64,000 nucleotides of DNA. It comes from Candidatus Paraburkholderia kirkii (GTDB taxonomy: Bacteria > Pseudomonadota > Gammaproteobacteria > Burkholderiales > Burkholderiaceae). Where the stretch lies: assembly GCA_001189345.1 (NCBI GenBank), contig LFKV01000025.1, positions 62,001-126,000 on the forward strand, read 5' to 3'. Both the position numbers and the translations under genes were made by a program. Positions 11,150 to 22,423 of this stretch are shown one piece after another (the stretch's first letter is position 1; every line of letters begins with the position of its first letter). Below the pieces are notes generated by a model. It made no database searches and had not been told where the DNA came from. It saw only the letters and a list, made by a program, of their open reading frames with translations.

Positions 11150-11380
11150 TCGATGGTCCGCTCGCTCAGGTTGTGTCACCGAATTACGACTGTCGCACAG
11201 AACCGCCGCGCGCGCGACAGCCGCGACGCCGGGAAAGTACCCGTGGACACCCCGCGCGCCCGGTCGCACGCGGCGAATGCCGTATAATCGACAATCACCC
11301 TTGCCACACCGGCCAAGGCTCGGAAAGAGCCGCCCGCGGGCACCATCAAAGAAAAGAACCGAAGACACGCCCCGTACGCT

Positions 11381-14041
11381 ATGAAAGCCGCCGAAATACG
11401 CGAGAAATTCCTAAAGTTTTTCGAATCGAAGGGCCATACGATCGTGCGTTCGTCGAGCCTCGTGCCCGGCAACGACCCGACGCTGCTCTTCACCAACTCG
11501 GGCATGGTCCAGTTCAAGGACGTGTTCCTGGGTTCGGAGTCGCGTCCGTACTCGCGCGCGACCACCGCGCAGCGCAGCGTGCGCGCGGGCGGCAAGCACA
11601 ACGATCTGGAGAATGTCGGCTATACCGCGCGCCATCACACGTTCTTCGAGATGCTCGGCAACTTCTCGTTCGGCGACTACTTCAAGCGCGACGCAATCCA
11701 TTATTGCTGGGAGCTGCTGACCAAGGTCTACGACCTGCCCGCCGAGAAGCTCACGGTCACCGTCTACAAGGAAGACGACGAAGCCTACGACATCTGGGCG
11801 AAGGAAATCGGCGTGCCGGTCGAGCGCATCATCCGCATCGGCGACAACAAGGGCGCGCGCTACGCATCGGACAACTTCTGGCAGATGGCCGACACCGGCC
11901 CGTGCGGCCCCTGCTCGGAAGTGTTCTACGACCACGGCCCCGAAATCTGGGGCGGCCCGCCGGGATCGCCCGAGGAAGACGGCGACCGCTTCATCGAGAT
12001 CTGGAATCTCGTGTTCATGCAGTTCAACCGTGACGCGCAAGGCAACATGACGCCGCTGCCCAAGCAGTGCGTCGACACCGGCATGGGCCTAGAGCGTCTC
12101 GCCGCCATGCTGCAGCACGTGCACAGCAACTACCAAATCGACCTGCTCCAGAACCTCATCAAGGCCGCGGCGCGCGAAACGAACACGCCGGATCTGGAAA
12201 ACAACTCGCTGAAGGTGATAGCGGACCACATCCGCGCGTGCTCGTTCCTGATCGTCGACGGCGTGATTCCCGGCAACGAAGGGCGCGGCTACGTGCTGCG
12301 CCGGATCGTGCGCCGCGCGATCCGCCACGGCTACAAGCTCGGCCAGAAGAGCGCGTTCTTCCACAAGCTGGTGGCGGATCTCGTCGCGGAAATGGGCGCG
12401 GCGTATCCGGAGCTCACTGACGCGCAGCAGCGCGTGACCGACGTCCTGCGTCAGGAAGAAGAGCGCTTCTTCGAGACCATCGAGCACGGCATGTCGATTC
12501 TCGAGGGCGAACTCGCCGACCTGGAGAAAAAGGGCGTCAAGCAACTGGACGGCGAACTCGCGTTCAAGCTGCACGACACCTATGGCTTCCCGCTCGACCT
12601 GACGGCGGACGTGTGCCGCGAGCGCGGCGTGACCGTCGACGAACCCGCGTTCGACGACGCCATGGCGCGCCAGCGCGACCAGGCCCGCGCGGCGGGCAAG
12701 TTCAAGCTCGCGGCGGGCCTCGAATACTCGGGCGCGAAATCCACGTTCCACGGCTACGAAAAGGAAATCTTCGACGATGCAAAGGTGCTCGCGCTGTACG
12801 TCGAAGGCGCTTCGGTGAATGAAGCGAAGGACGGCCAGCAGGCGGTCATTGTGCTCGATCACACGCCGTTCTACGCGGAATCCGGCGGCCAGGTCGGCGA
12901 TCAGGGCGTGCTTGCGAATGCGAACGTGCGCTTCGCCGTCGCCGATACGCTCAAGGTGCAGGCCGACGTCGTCGGCCATCACGGCACGGTTGAGCAGGGC
13001 ACGCTCAAGGTCGGCGACGCCGTGAAGGCGGAGATCGACGGCGTGCGCCGCGCCCGCACCGCGCGCAACCACTCGGCGACGCACCTGATGCACAAGGCGC
13101 TGCGCGAAGTGCTCGGCGGCCACGTGCAGCAGAAAGGCTCGCTCGTCGACGCCGACGAGACGCGCTTCGACTTCGCGCACAACGCGCCGATGACCGACGA
13201 CGAAATCCGCCGCGTCGAGCAGATCGTGAACAACGAGATCATCGCGAACGCGCCGGGCGTCGTGCGCGTGATGCCGTACGACGAAGCGGTGAAGGGCGGC
13301 GCGATGGCGCTCTTCGGCGAGAAGTACGGCGACACCGTGCGCGTGCTCGATCTCGGCTTCTCGCGCGAACTCTGCGGCGGCACGCACGTACAGCGCACGG
13401 GCGACATCGGCTTCTTCAAGATCGTGATGGAAGGCGGGGTCGCGGCGGGCATTCGCCGCGTCGAGGCCATCACCGGCGACAACGCCGTGCGCTACGTGCA
13501 GAAGCTCGATTCCCGCATAAACGCGGCGGCGAGCGTGCTGAAGGCGCAGCCCGCCGAGCTCACGCAGCGCATCGCGCAGGTGCAGGAGCACGTGAAGTCG
13601 CTGGAGAAGGAACTGGGCGCATTGAAGTCGAAGCTCGCCGCGAGCCAGGGCGACGAACTCGTGTCGCAGGCGGTCGACGTGTCTGGCGTGCAAGTGCTCG
13701 CCGCGCAACTCGAGGGCGCGGATGTGAAGACACTGCGCGAAATCGTCGACAAGCTCAAGGACAAGCTGAAGAGCGCGGCGATCGTGCTCGCATCGGTGGA
13801 TGGCGGCAAGGTCAGCCTGATCGCGGGCGTGACGCCGGATGCATCGAAGGAGGTGAAGGCGGGCGAGCTCGTCAACTTCGTCGCGCAGCAAGTCGGCGGC
13901 AAGGGCGGCGGTCGTCCCGACATGGCGCAGGCGGGCGGCACCGAGCCGGCGAATCTGCCGGCCGCGCTCGCGGGCGTGAGGGGGTGGGTGCAGCAGCTTT
14001 TGGACTTGCTCCCGCATAACCGGACAGCCGGTCCCGCTTAG
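11381..14041 (+). CDS. alaS: Alanyl-tRNA synthetase with IS-derived C-terminal tail
   Basis: The 886-aa enzyme has the class II catalytic domain ('[19 protein letters not shown]', '[20 protein letters not shown]'), the editing domain ('[18 protein letters not shown]' with HxxxH, and 'ELCGGTHV'), and the C-Ala domain ('[15 protein letters not shown]'). It is full length and catalytically complete. The last native residues are near 'GVRGWVQQ'. From about 14001 the frame runs into the left end of an IS3-family element and adds about 13 foreign residues ('[13 protein letters not shown]') before a stop provided by the IS. Because only the extreme C-terminus changes, function is probably kept. Confidence 0.95.
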   Translation: MKAAEIREKFLKFFESKGHTIVRSSSLVPGNDPTLLFTNSGMVQFKDVFLGSESRPYSRATTAQRSVRAGGKHNDLENVGYTARHHTFFEMLGNFSFGDYFKRDAIHYCWELLTKVYDLPAEKLTVTVYKEDDEAYDIWAKEIGVPVERIIRIGDNKGARYASDNFWQMADTGPCGPCSEVFYDHGPEIWGGPPGSPEEDGDRFIEIWNLVFMQFNRDAQGNMTPLPKQCVDTGMGLERLAAMLQHVHSNYQIDLLQNLIKAAARETNTPDLENNSLKVIADHIRACSFLIVDGVIPGNEGRGYVLRRIVRRAIRHGYKLGQKSAFFHKLVADLVAEMGAAYPELTDAQQRVTDVLRQEEERFFETIEHGMSILEGELADLEKKGVKQLDGELAFKLHDTYGFPLDLTADVCRERGVTVDEPAFDDAMARQRDQARAAGKFKLAAGLEYSGAKSTFHGYEKEIFDDAKVLALYVEGASVNEAKDGQQAVIVLDHTPFYAESGGQVGDQGVLANANVRFAVADTLKVQADVVGHHGTVEQGTLKVGDAVKAEIDGVRRARTARNHSATHLMHKALREVLGGHVQQKGSLVDADETRFDFAHNAPMTDDEIRRVEQIVNNEIIANAPGVVRVMPYDEAVKGGAMALFGEKYGDTVRVLDLGFSRELCGGTHVQRTGDIGFFKIVMEGGVAAGIRRVEAITGDNAVRYVQKLDSRINAAASVLKAQPAELTQRIAQVQEHVKSLEKELGALKSKLAASQGDELVSQAVDVSGVQVLAAQLEGADVKTLREIVDKLKDKLKSAAIVLASVDGGKVSLIAGVTPDASKEVKAGELVNFVAQQVGGKGGGRPDMAQAGGTEPANLPAALAGVRGWVQQLLDLLPHNRTAGPA

Positions 14042-14964
14042 GTTGGAGGATTTGCTTGCCGACGAAACTCGCGCGGCGAGCGGTATTTAAGGGCGCTATG
14101 CGGGTGTGACTCGTTATCGTGGTCGAACGCGATGGCCAGATTTTGCAGCGCCGTCCTGGCGTCGGGTTTCGGCATCCACGAAACGTAATCACGCTTTATC
14201 GTTTCGTAATCACGCTTTATCGTTTTAACGAAGCTCTCGGCCATCCCGTTGCTTTGCGGACTTCTGACGGGTGTCGTTACTGGCTTCAGTCCGATTTTTC
14301 GAGAGAACTTCAATGTGTCATCGGCAATGTAGCAGGAACCATCGCCGCTTAACCACTCGACTTCCCTGTCGGCCTTCAACGCGCCGGTGAAGCGGTTCTC
14401 GACGGCTTGAAGCATGACGTCACGCACCATATCGCCAGTGTAACCGCCTGTGCTCGCGGCCCAACTCATGGCTTCGCGGTCGCAACAGTCGAGTGCGAAG
14501 ACGACACGCAATGGGACACCGGCATCGCAGCGGAATTCGAAGCCATCCGAGCACCAGCGCATGTTGCTGCTATCCACCGCGACCTTGCCGTCATGCCGAC
14601 GCGTAGACGAGGCGTGCCGAGGGCGATGTTCAAGCAGCAGGCCGTGGCGACGCATCACGCGATACACGCGCTTTGCATTTACTCGCGGTTGAGCCAGCAT
14701 GTCCCGGCTTCGCCTCAGCAACGCCCAAGCACCTCGGTATCCATACGTCGGCGCGTCGCCTAACAACTCATGAAGTTCGGCGACAAGCGCCGTGTCGTCG
14801 AGCACGGGCATCTTGCGCCGGTCGACCCAGTCAGCCGGCCGCTTCGACTTGACTGCGAGATTCGAGCGCGACACCCCCAGGACTTCACAGACCGTCTTCA
14901 ACGGTCGTCCCCCGGCAGCAATGGTGAGCGCAGTCAATTGTTGTCTCGTTCGACCATACTCCAC
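14038..14964 (-). CDS. IS3-family OrfB transposase (DDE integrase core)
   Basis: The 308-aa product has the HTH_21 region ('[19 protein letters not shown]') followed by an rve integrase core. The first catalytic Asp is in '[13 protein letters not shown]' and the Glu in '[19 protein letters not shown]'. Around the second Asp the protein reads 'WLSGDGSCY' where IS2-type enzymes usually have 'WLSDNGSCY', so the catalytic triad may be altered. A 21-bp tandem duplication repeats 'TIKRDYE'. In IS3 elements OrfB is normally made as an OrfAB fusion; OrfA is missing here, and the only start is a GTG at 14964. Confidence 0.85.
   Translation of the reverse strand: MEYGRTRQQLTALTIAAGGRPLKTVCEVLGVSRSNLAVKSKRPADWVDRRKMPVLDDTALVAELHELLGDAPTYGYRGAWALLRRSRDMLAQPRVNAKRVYRVMRRHGLLLEHRPRHASSTRRHDGKVAVDSSNMRWCSDGFEFRCDAGVPLRVVFALDCCDREAMSWAASTGGYTGDMVRDVMLQAVENRFTGALKADREVEWLSGDGSCYIADDTLKFSRKIGLKPVTTPVRSPQSNGMAESFVKTIKRDYETIKRDYVSWMPKPDARTALQNLAIAFDHDNESHPHSALKYRSPREFRRQANPPT
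14184..14225 (+). repeat. 21-bp tandem duplication inside the IS3 transposase gene
   Basis: The 21-bp unit beginning CGTAATCACGCTTTATCG occurs twice head to tail (14184-14204 and 14205-14225). It adds seven residues to OrfB, immediately after the catalytic Glu region. The frame is kept. Confidence 0.9.
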
Positions 14965-15039
14965 CTGCTTCAGGCGCGGATCGCTGTCCGTCTATCGTGA
15001 TCCGTTGCGCACTGACGATCGTTCTTGTTCCTATTCCAT

Positions 15040-16141
15040 TGCGTCATTGAATTGGCACTGGTCGAATCCGGCGCGAAGGATCGTCATATTTCCACTTGAT
15101 CGGTTTCGGGTTCTTGTTGTGTTCGCGGATGTATCGGCATCAGTTTGCGATCCCAATCCTTCACCGAAGTGAAGATGCCGCGAGCGATCACTTCACGCTG
15201 AATGCGCGAGAACCAGTTCTCCACCTGGTTGAGCCACGACGAGTAGGTCGGCGTGAAGTGCAGGTGCACGTTGCGCTGCGCATCAAGGAAGTCGGCAACC
15301 CGCTGCGTCTTATGGCTGCTGACGTTGTCGCAGATCGCGTGGATTTCCCGGCGTTTGGGCTGGCTGGCGACGACGTCGGTCAGGAAGGCCACGAACTGCT
15401 CGCTGGTGTGGCGCGCCACCGTCTTGCCCAGCACCTCGCCGGTGGCAGTATTGAACGCCGCGAACAGGCTGAGCGTGCCGTTGCGCTTGTACTCGAAGCC
15501 GTGACTCTCGGCGCGCCCGGGCGACAGCGGCAGCATACGGTCCTTGCGATCGAGTGCCTGGATCGCGGTCTTCTCGTCCACGCAGAACACCGCTGCGTGC
15601 GCCGGCGGGTTCAGGTACAGCCCGATCACGTCGGCTGCCTTGGTCTCGAAGTCCGGGTCGTTGGAGACCATGTGCCGCTCCAACTGCTGCGGCTTGATGC
15701 CGTGCTTGCGCCAGATGCGCTGCACGGCCGAGACCGATACGTCGCCGAGTTCTGCTGCGAGCTTGTAGCTACTCCAGTGTGTCGAACCGTCGGCGGGTTT
15801 GTGCTTGAGGGTGCACTTGAGCACCCGCGCTTCCAGTTTGGCCGGTGGCTGCGTAGGCGCCCGCCCGCGGTGCCGGGCGTACATGCCGGCTAGTCGCTCG
15901 CTGAGGAAGCGCCCCGACCAGCGTGCGATGAAGCGCGAATCGCAACCCAGTGTGCGCATGATACTGTCGCGCGATTCGCCGTCCTCGAGCATCAGGATCA
16001 ACTTTGCGCGTCGCACGTCCGCCGCACGCACCGTTCGGCTGCGCGCCGCCGACAACAGTTGCTCACGTTCGATATCTGTCAGGTTCATTTTGACCCATGA
16101 CCTGTATCTGAACACAGACAGGGTGCTAATTCAATAACGCA
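15040..16141 (-). mobile_element. IS630-family insertion sequence, copy 1
   Basis: Terminal inverted repeats of 19 bp are visible: TGCGTCATTGAATTGGCAC at 15040-15058 and GTGCTAATTCAATAACGCA at 16123-16141, differing at two positions. They enclose one transposase gene. The segment 15035-16087 recurs, apparently base for base, at 55477-56529. The insertion cuts the IS3-family element on its left. A TA target duplication, usual for IS630, is not obvious at the edges I can define. Confidence 0.8.
15084..16115 (-). CDS. IS630-family transposase, C-terminal frame altered
   Basis: The product has an N-terminal HTH ('RRAKLILMLEDGESRDSIMR') and a DDE_3 domain with catalytic residues in 'VFCVDEKTAIQALDRKD', 'AICDNVSSHKTQRVADFL' and 'SWLNQVENWFSRIQRE'. 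After 'SVKDWDRKLM' one extra base shifts the frame; the alternative frame gives 'RYIREHNKNPKPIKWKYDD', the natural family ending. All three catalytic residues precede the shift. The second copy at 55526 has exactly the same lesion, so this form has moved or spread after the mutation. The start is uncertain: GTG at 16115 or ATG at 16088. Confidence 0.85.
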   Translation of the reverse strand: MFRYRSWVKMNLTDIEREQLLSAARSRTVRAADVRRAKLILMLEDGESRDSIMRTLGCDSRFIARWSGRFLSERLAGMYARHRGRAPTQPPAKLEARVLKCTLKHKPADGSTHWSSYKLAAELGDVSVSAVQRIWRKHGIKPQQLERHMVSNDPDFETKAADVIGLYLNPPAHAAVFCVDEKTAIQALDRKDRMLPLSPGRAESHGFEYKRNGTLSLFAAFNTATGEVLGKTVARHTSEQFVAFLTDVVASQPKRREIHAICDNVSSHKTQRVADFLDAQRNVHLHFTPTYSSWLNQVENWFSRIQREVIARGIFTSVKDWDRKLMPIHPRTQQEPETDQVEI

Positions 16142-16266
16142 GCGCAATAGAGACTTCGAGGCAGCCGCAGCAACGCGACCGCGGCAACCCGTTCTGAAGC
16201 GAGGGCATTCGCCGTCGCGCAGTGACGAACGCAGCGAACTCGAAGGCGTTCATCTGGGAGTTTCAT

Positions 16267-16482
16267 ATGGATTTCAATTCGAGCACTTTTCAGATCGATC
16301 CCACGCCTCAGCGCGCAGACGGTGAGTACATGGCGCACGCAAGGATCGTCTGTCGGCTTGCCGGTGGCGGCGAGCCTGACGTTCATATGAGCGGCGATCT
16401 CGCCGCATCTGATTTGCGCGAAGACGCGATCGTGTTCGCGAAGGAATGGGCCATCGCCTGGCTTGAGGCACGATTCGGATAG
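16267..16482 (+). CDS. Small hypothetical protein (71 aa)
   Basis: The ATG at 16267 follows a GGGAG ribosome binding site and opens 'MDFNSSTFQIDPTPQRADGE'; the protein ends 'FAKEWAIAWLEARFG'. It is acidic and soluble, with no membrane segment. I do not recognise a family. It lies 125 bp after the IS630 element and in tandem with another small gene, both with codon use like the host. Confidence 0.55.
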   Translation: MDFNSSTFQIDPTPQRADGEYMAHARIVCRLAGGGEPDVHMSGDLAASDLREDAIVFAKEWAIAWLEARFG

Positions 16483-16648
16483 ACAGCTTCGCGCCTCGTC
16501 CACAGGCAGGCGGAACCGGAAATCGCGACCGTTGATGTTTCTGCTTGCGACCGCTCGCGGCACTGACGAGTGACTTACGCTGAACGGGAAACGTCGTCGC
16601 CCGCACCCGTCGAGAATGTCTCGTTCAAGGATTCTCCGAGAGGTCAAA

Positions 16649-16888
16649 ATGGAAAAGCATGAATACCGCGGATATGAGATCGCGATCGAGGTAGAGCGCC
16701 TGGTCTCGGGCCGCTTCATGATCGGTTCGCGCATCACGGCGACCTCGGACGAAGAGAAGGCGCGCAAGCTGAGGATGCCCTGGGTCGACTCCAGACAGCT
16801 GCACTCCACTGACCAGGAACAGGCGATCGCGCGCGCGTTGAACTCATCGCGACGCGCGATCGACCAGCTAATCGAAGGCCGCAGCTAG
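16649..16888 (+). CDS. Small hypothetical protein (79 aa)
   Basis: The ATG at 16649 is preceded by GAGAGG and gives 'MEKHEYRGYEIAIEVERLVS' followed by a helical C-terminus ('AIARALNSSRRAIDQLIEG'). The 'Y-R-G-Y-E-I' opening recalls short conserved Burkholderia proteins of unknown function, but I cannot name the family with confidence. Nothing in the sequence indicates a signal peptide or enzyme motif. Confidence 0.55.
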   Translation: MEKHEYRGYEIAIEVERLVSGRFMIGSRITATSDEEKARKLRMPWVDSRQLHSTDQEQAIARALNSSRRAIDQLIEGRS

Positions 16889-17028
16889 ATCCTCGAGACA
16901 AGGTGGCTGGCGGCGCGCCCGAGTGCCGCACACGCCGATGCCGCATTCAAGCGTGGCCGCGTTGCGGCCCAGGGGCGTCCGCTCGCGTGCGCCTCCCCTT
17001 CGACGATCGACCCGTGCAGGGGACTCGC

Positions 17029-17283
17029 GTGAGCCAAGACTCGCTTCAACTCTATTGCAGTTTCAACGGAGACAAGTGGCTGCTTTGCCGCGACGAGCGC
17101 GGGCGTCCCGTCGTGCGGCACGTGCCGAACGCGGCATCGGCGGGAACGATTTCGGACGTCGCAGTCGAGCAATTTCTCGCTTCCGGCCGCTTCGGACCAG
17201 AACACGATGCGCTACTGGAAAGTATCGCCGGCTTGGTGCCCTCGGGCGAATCCCCGGGCCCGGATCATCGCATCGATCATCAG
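17029..17283 (+). CDS. Hypothetical ORF, open into the downstream peptidase
   Basis: A GTG at 17029 (preceded by CAGGGGA) gives 'VSQDSLQLYCSFNGDKWLLC' followed by 'AVEQFLASGRFGPEHDALLE'. The sequence looks protein-like but has no recognised domain. The frame has no stop before the ATG of the peptidase (17284) and runs on into it. Either the original stop was lost or a small frameshift moved it, since a TGA overlaps that ATG in a neighbouring frame. The call is tentative. Confidence 0.4.
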
Positions 17284-17996
17284 ATGACACTGGAGCCACT
17301 GCTCCTCACCGCGACGCGGGTGTGCACCTTCGCGCAGCAGCGGCGGCTCACGAATGCCAGCGGGTTCTTCTTCAGGCGCGGCGAACGGCTTCCTCGTTAC
17401 GAGCCGTCACGTCGTGATCGACGCGCCAAGCCAGCATTTCCCGGATCGGCTGGAACTCGAACTTCACGTGGACGCCGCGAACCTCGGGGCTTCCGAATGG
17501 TTCTCGGTGCCGCTTTATGCAGCAGGCCAGAGTCTTTGGCGTCAGGGGATCGATGTAGCCATCATCGAGATCCAACGAAGCGCGTTACCGCGGGGTGCGA
17601 GCTATTACGCATTCGGTCCGGAGCATCTGGCGGGGCCGCGGCAGATGACGCCGACCGGCGCGTCGCTTTTGATCGTCGGCTTTCCGCTGGGATTCCATGA
17701 CTCGCTGCATCACCTTCCGGTCGTAAGGCAAGGTGTGCTGGCGTCGGCGTTCGGTCTTCGCTTCCAGGGCAAGGGTTGCTTTGCCACGGACGCACGGACT
17801 CATCGCGGCACGAGCGGGGTGCCTGTCGTCATGAGCGCACGCTCGGGTGAGGACGCGCCTGGCGAGCTGCCGTGGGTGCTTCTGGGCGTGCATTCGTCGA
17901 CCATCGACGGGTACGAGAGACATGCAGCTAGGCGAATCACTGGGTCTCAACAGCGCGTAGTATGCGGACATTCTGATGATCCTGACCGATCATTAG
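17284..17996 (+). pseudogene. Trypsin-like serine peptidase, multiply disrupted
   Basis: The frame starts 'MTLEPLLLTATRVCTFAQQ' and after a frameshift near 17390 continues 'GFLVTSRHVVIDAPSQHF' (catalytic His in 'SRHVV'), 'GIDVAIIEI' (catalytic Asp) and 'THRGTSGVPVVM' (catalytic Ser in 'GTSG'). This is the trypsin-like peptidase_2 arrangement. A second frameshift near 17910 and a TAG at 17958-17960, where the restored frame reads 'GLNSA' then 'YADILMIL', destroy the C-terminus. The triad is intact but split over two frames. Confidence 0.7.
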
Positions 17997-18228
17997 CCGG
18001 GATGCGCATCGCTTTCCTGTTCACGGTTTCTTCGCCCATCCGGTGGGCCGAAAGAACTTGACGGCTTTCGAGGCTGAGCGTAGTTTTCTTAGTTAAAGCT
18101 TTCAAGAAGCGCGATTGCTGCTCATCATTGACCGCAGCCTGCGGTATTCGTTGTCCTCTCCCTCCTTGATCCTTTATCCCGCGACCCTACCGGGGGCGCG
18201 TCTATTCGTTCACCTTCAGGAGAGTTCC

Positions 18229-18432
18229 ATGGATACCGGCACCGTCAAGTGGTTCAACGACAGCAAGGGTTTTGGCTTTATCACGCCCGACACCGGCGGC
18301 GATGACCTGTTCGCGCATTTCTCGGAGATTCGCGGCGAAGGGTTCAAGACGCTCGCCGAAAATCAGAAAGTCAGCTATGAGACGAAGCGCGGCCCCAAGG
18401 GTCTGCAAGCTGCGAACATCACGCCGCTTTAA
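18229..18432 (+). CDS. Cold-shock protein (CspA family)
   Basis: The complete 67-aa CSD protein binds single-stranded RNA and DNA and acts as an RNA chaperone. RNP1 is 'KGFGFI' and RNP2 is 'DLFAHF'; the start '[12 protein letters not shown]' is canonical. A strong ribosome binding site (CAGGAGAG) lies 8 bp upstream. The leader from 18062 is long and gene-free, as usual for cold-regulated csp mRNAs, though I did not identify a defined fold. Confidence 0.93.
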   Translation: MDTGTVKWFNDSKGFGFITPDTGGDDLFAHFSEIRGEGFKTLAENQKVSYETKRGPKGLQAANITPL

Positions 18433-18870
18433 GTTGCTTCGCTTCCGGTTCTGCGTGCGCGGCCGGCAGTTTCCCTGCCCAGTTGCTCAGCCACCGTCGG
18501 CCGCATCGTCGCATCGACCAGCGCTCGAATCACCTGGCGCTCGAGCTTCCGACTGCGCGCATCATCCAATGGCCAGAACGCGCCGTTCGAGGCCGTCTTC
18601 CGCGAGCGTGCTCGCCAGCGCTGTAGGGAATTCCCTGATACGGGCCCAAAGGCGGACCGGTTGCTTCGGGCAGGATCGAAACGGCCAATTCGTTCCTTCA
18701 AGAAATGAGCCGCTGAACCCTCGGCTTCGGCGCAAATCATTGTTTCTTCTAGAAATATCGTGTCATGTCGACGGTCCGACGCGATACGAGAGTTCAAACT
18801 GAAGCGCCAGCGAACGAAGTTTCAAAGTCGAGTGGATCCCGATCACAGGGATTCCCCGCTCATTCCCCTC
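18433..18870. other. Gene-poor stretch before groES
   Basis: An opposite-strand frame (18797 to 18429) ends in a plausible helix ('RKLERQVIRALVDATMRPTV') but its first half is not protein-like. It may be an eroded gene. Otherwise the segment holds only the upstream region of the groES promoter. Confidence 0.35.
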
Positions 18871-18926
18871 CTTGAAATTGTCAAACACGGTCCATATAAT
18901 TGGCACTCACTGCACGAGAGTGCTAA
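18871..18926 (+). promoter_or_regulatory. groES-groEL promoter with CIRCE (HrcA) operator
   Basis: TTGAAA (18872-18877) and TATAAT (18895-18900) are spaced exactly 17 bp, a consensus sigma-70 promoter. The same bases give CTTGAAA and CCAT, close to a sigma-32 heat-shock promoter. Directly after the -10, TTGGCACTC-N9-GAGTGCTAA (18900-18926) is a near-perfect CIRCE inverted repeat, the binding site of repressor HrcA. The operon therefore appears under dual control: repression by HrcA and activation by sigma-32. Confidence 0.9.
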
Positions 18927-19007
18927 CAAGCTTGCCGTCCGGTGAGTTTCATCTCACAGGACGGGTTTTCCCGCGTTTTCAGTCTCAATCAAGAGAGGAG
19001 TGTGTGT

Positions 19008-19298
19008 ATGAACCTTCGTCCTTTGCACGATCGCGTCATCGTCAAGCGTCTGGACCAGGAAACCAAGACCGCATCGGGCATCGTCATTCCCGAGGCCGCG
19101 GCAGAAAAGCCGGATCAAGGCGAAGTCCTGGCCATCGGCCCGGGCAAGCGCGATGACAAGGGTGTGCAGAACGCCCCCGACGTGAAGGTGGGCGACCGCG
19201 TGCTCTTCGGCAAGTACGCTGGCCAGACCGTCAAGGTCGACGGCCAGGAGCTGCTCGTCATGCGCGAAGAAGACATCATGGCCGTTCTGGTCAAGTAA
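19008..19298 (+). CDS. groES: Co-chaperonin GroES
   Basis: The complete 96-aa protein forms the heptameric lid of the GroEL chamber. '[16 protein letters not shown]' and the mobile loop '[20 protein letters not shown]' are typical, and the C-terminus '[14 protein letters not shown]' is complete. The ribosome binding site AGAGAGGAG lies 9 bp upstream. groEL follows after 98 bp in the same operon. Confidence 0.98.
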   Translation: MNLRPLHDRVIVKRLDQETKTASGIVIPEAAAEKPDQGEVLAIGPGKRDDKGVQNAPDVKVGDRVLFGKYAGQTVKVDGQELLVMREEDIMAVLVK

Positions 19299-19330
19299 GC
19301 ATCCTTCCTGCACGTCTGGCTTCGTGATGA

Positions 19331-21037
<1,707 letters not shown>

Positions 21038-21110
21038 TTCAGCTCACGCCGAGATTACACGGTTCGTTCCGGAGCCGGCGCGGGTTTCTCACGAAGCCCG
21101 CGCAGTGCAG

Positions 21111-21138
21111 AAAAAACCCGCAGCGATGCGGGTTTTTT
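21111..21138 (+). terminator. Terminator of the groES-groEL operon
   Basis: AAAAAACCCGC (21111-21121) and GCGGGTTTTTT (21128-21138) form an 11-bp perfect stem with a 6-nt loop. It has a T-tract on both strands, so it can also stop transcription arriving from the opposite-strand gene at 21173-21590. Confidence 0.9.
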
Positions 21139-21172
21139 CGTCCATTCGCTTCGAAGGCAAATGCGTTCTTGT

Positions 21173-21590
21173 TTATTTCCTCCGCAGCTTCTGCGCGGCG
21201 GCCTTGTAGTCGTAGGTCGGATAGAACTCCGTGCGATAGCCGCCCCACGCCGTGCTCTCGATCGCACGGTTCACTTCGCGCAGGCGATCGGCGGGCACGC
21301 GCAGCGTCACGACCTGGCCGATGCCCATCATCACGTACACGACACCACTTCAACGCCCGGCGGCGGAAACGCCTTGAAGTAGCCTTGCTCCTTCAGTTGC
21401 TGATTGATCTGCGGGAGCGTCTTCGATTCATCGTGCCAGAGGAAGATCGTCAGCAGGAACGTGCCGTCGCCCGCGGGCGTGGCGCCGGCGGAGAGGCGGT
21501 TTGCGCGAATGCAGGTGCGGCCAGAATCAGCGTCGAGGCGAACATCAGGCTTTGGGTGAAGCGCGCGATTCGTCTTACCGGCTTTCGCAT
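21173..21590 (-). pseudogene. Exported hypothetical protein, two frameshifts
   Basis: The start at 21590 opens a signal peptide ('RFTQSLMFASTLILAAPAFA'). The next frame gives 'GTFLLTIFLWHDESKTLPQ' and 'QINQQLKEQGYFKAFPPPG', and a third frame gives 'VYVMMGIGQVVTLRVPADRL' and 'TEFYPTYDYKAAAQKLRRK' with a TAA at 21173. Together they form a periplasmic protein of about 135 aa of unknown function. The frameshifts fall near 21490 and 21345. Confidence 0.65.
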
Positions 21591-21618
21591 CGGAAGTGCT
21601 CCTCGGAAAAGAATGTCG

Positions 21619-22396
21619 CTACTTGTGATGAAGCCGCAGCCGCTCCAGCAGATGCAGCGCATTGGGCTGCGCGTGGCCTTCGGCGGTGTTGTCGAAGATG
21701 CACCAGACCTCGGCCGTTTTCTTCGCGCGCGCGTGCAGCGTGCGGGCGAGATCGTCGAGATAGGTGTAATCGTACGAGGACTTGTAGAGCTCGAGCGAGC
21801 CATGCAGCCGCACGTACACGGAGCGACGTGTCCGCGCGATCCCTGATTTCGCAGCCGTCGGGGATCGAGTCGGCATCCACGTAGGCGATCTGATGCGCCT
21901 TCAATAGCGCGGCGGCGTGCGTCGTGAACCAGCTGTGCTCGCGTGCCTCGCACGCGACCGACAGCGTGGTGCGCTTGCGCAGCGCCTTGAGGAAGCCTTC
22001 CGCGATGTCGTGGTCGAACGGCAGGCTCGGCGGCAGTTGCACGAGCCAGCAGCTGAGCCGGTCGCCGAGCTGTCCGGCGGCCTGGAGGAACGCGTCGAGC
22101 AGGGCTTCGGTGCCGGCGAGCCGCGCATCGTGGGTGATCGCCTTCGGCAGCTTCACCGAGAAGCGGAACGAGTCGGGCACGCTTTCCGCCCAGTGCGCGT
22201 AGGTTTGCTCGCGATGCGGCTTGTAGAAGCTCGAGTTGATCTCGACGCACGTCAGCACCTGCGCGTAGCGTTCGAGATGCGTGCCTTCGCCGGGAAAGCT
22301 CGCGGCGACGGCGCTCGACAAGCCTCAGCCCGCGCAGCCGATGCGGATCGCGCCTTGCGGGCCGGACTTGTGCAGATGGGGCAGTCGGTACGGCAT
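21619..22396 (-). pseudogene. DUF72 domain protein (YecE-like), interrupted
   Basis: The probable start at 22396 gives 'MPYRLPHLHKSGPQGAIRIG' then 'CAG', where a TGA replaces the Trp of the family's 'GCAGW'. The frame continues 'CVEINSSFYKPHREQTYAHW', 'FRFSVKLPKAITHDARL' and 'SCWLVQLPPSLPFDHDIA'. A frameshift near 21830 leads to the C-terminal 'VYVRLHGSLELYKSSYDYTY' and 'VWCIFDNTAEGHAQPNAL'. DUF72 is a TIM-barrel family of unknown enzymatic function. It has two lesions and is probably not translated as one protein. Confidence 0.8.
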
Positions 22397-22423
22397 GCGT
22401 TCGCGAAGCCTCCCTTGTTGGTT

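Larger units (their letters stand above)
14001..15034 (-). mobile_element. IS3-family (IS2-like) insertion sequence, 5' part lost
   Basis: The element starts at TGGACTTGCTCCCGCATAAC (14001-14020), an IS3-family type terminus, directly in the 3' end of alaS. It contains a complete orfB-like transposase gene. On the other side it is cut at about 15035 by an IS630-family element, and no orfA or second terminal repeat is visible beyond it, so the upstream end and the frameshift-controlled orfA are missing. The element should be immobile by itself. Confidence 0.8.

Noticed and set aside
12089..14017. Minus-strand frame of 642 codons opposite alaS
   Set aside because: Antisense shadow of alaS with His/Arg/Val-rich composition and no family resemblance.
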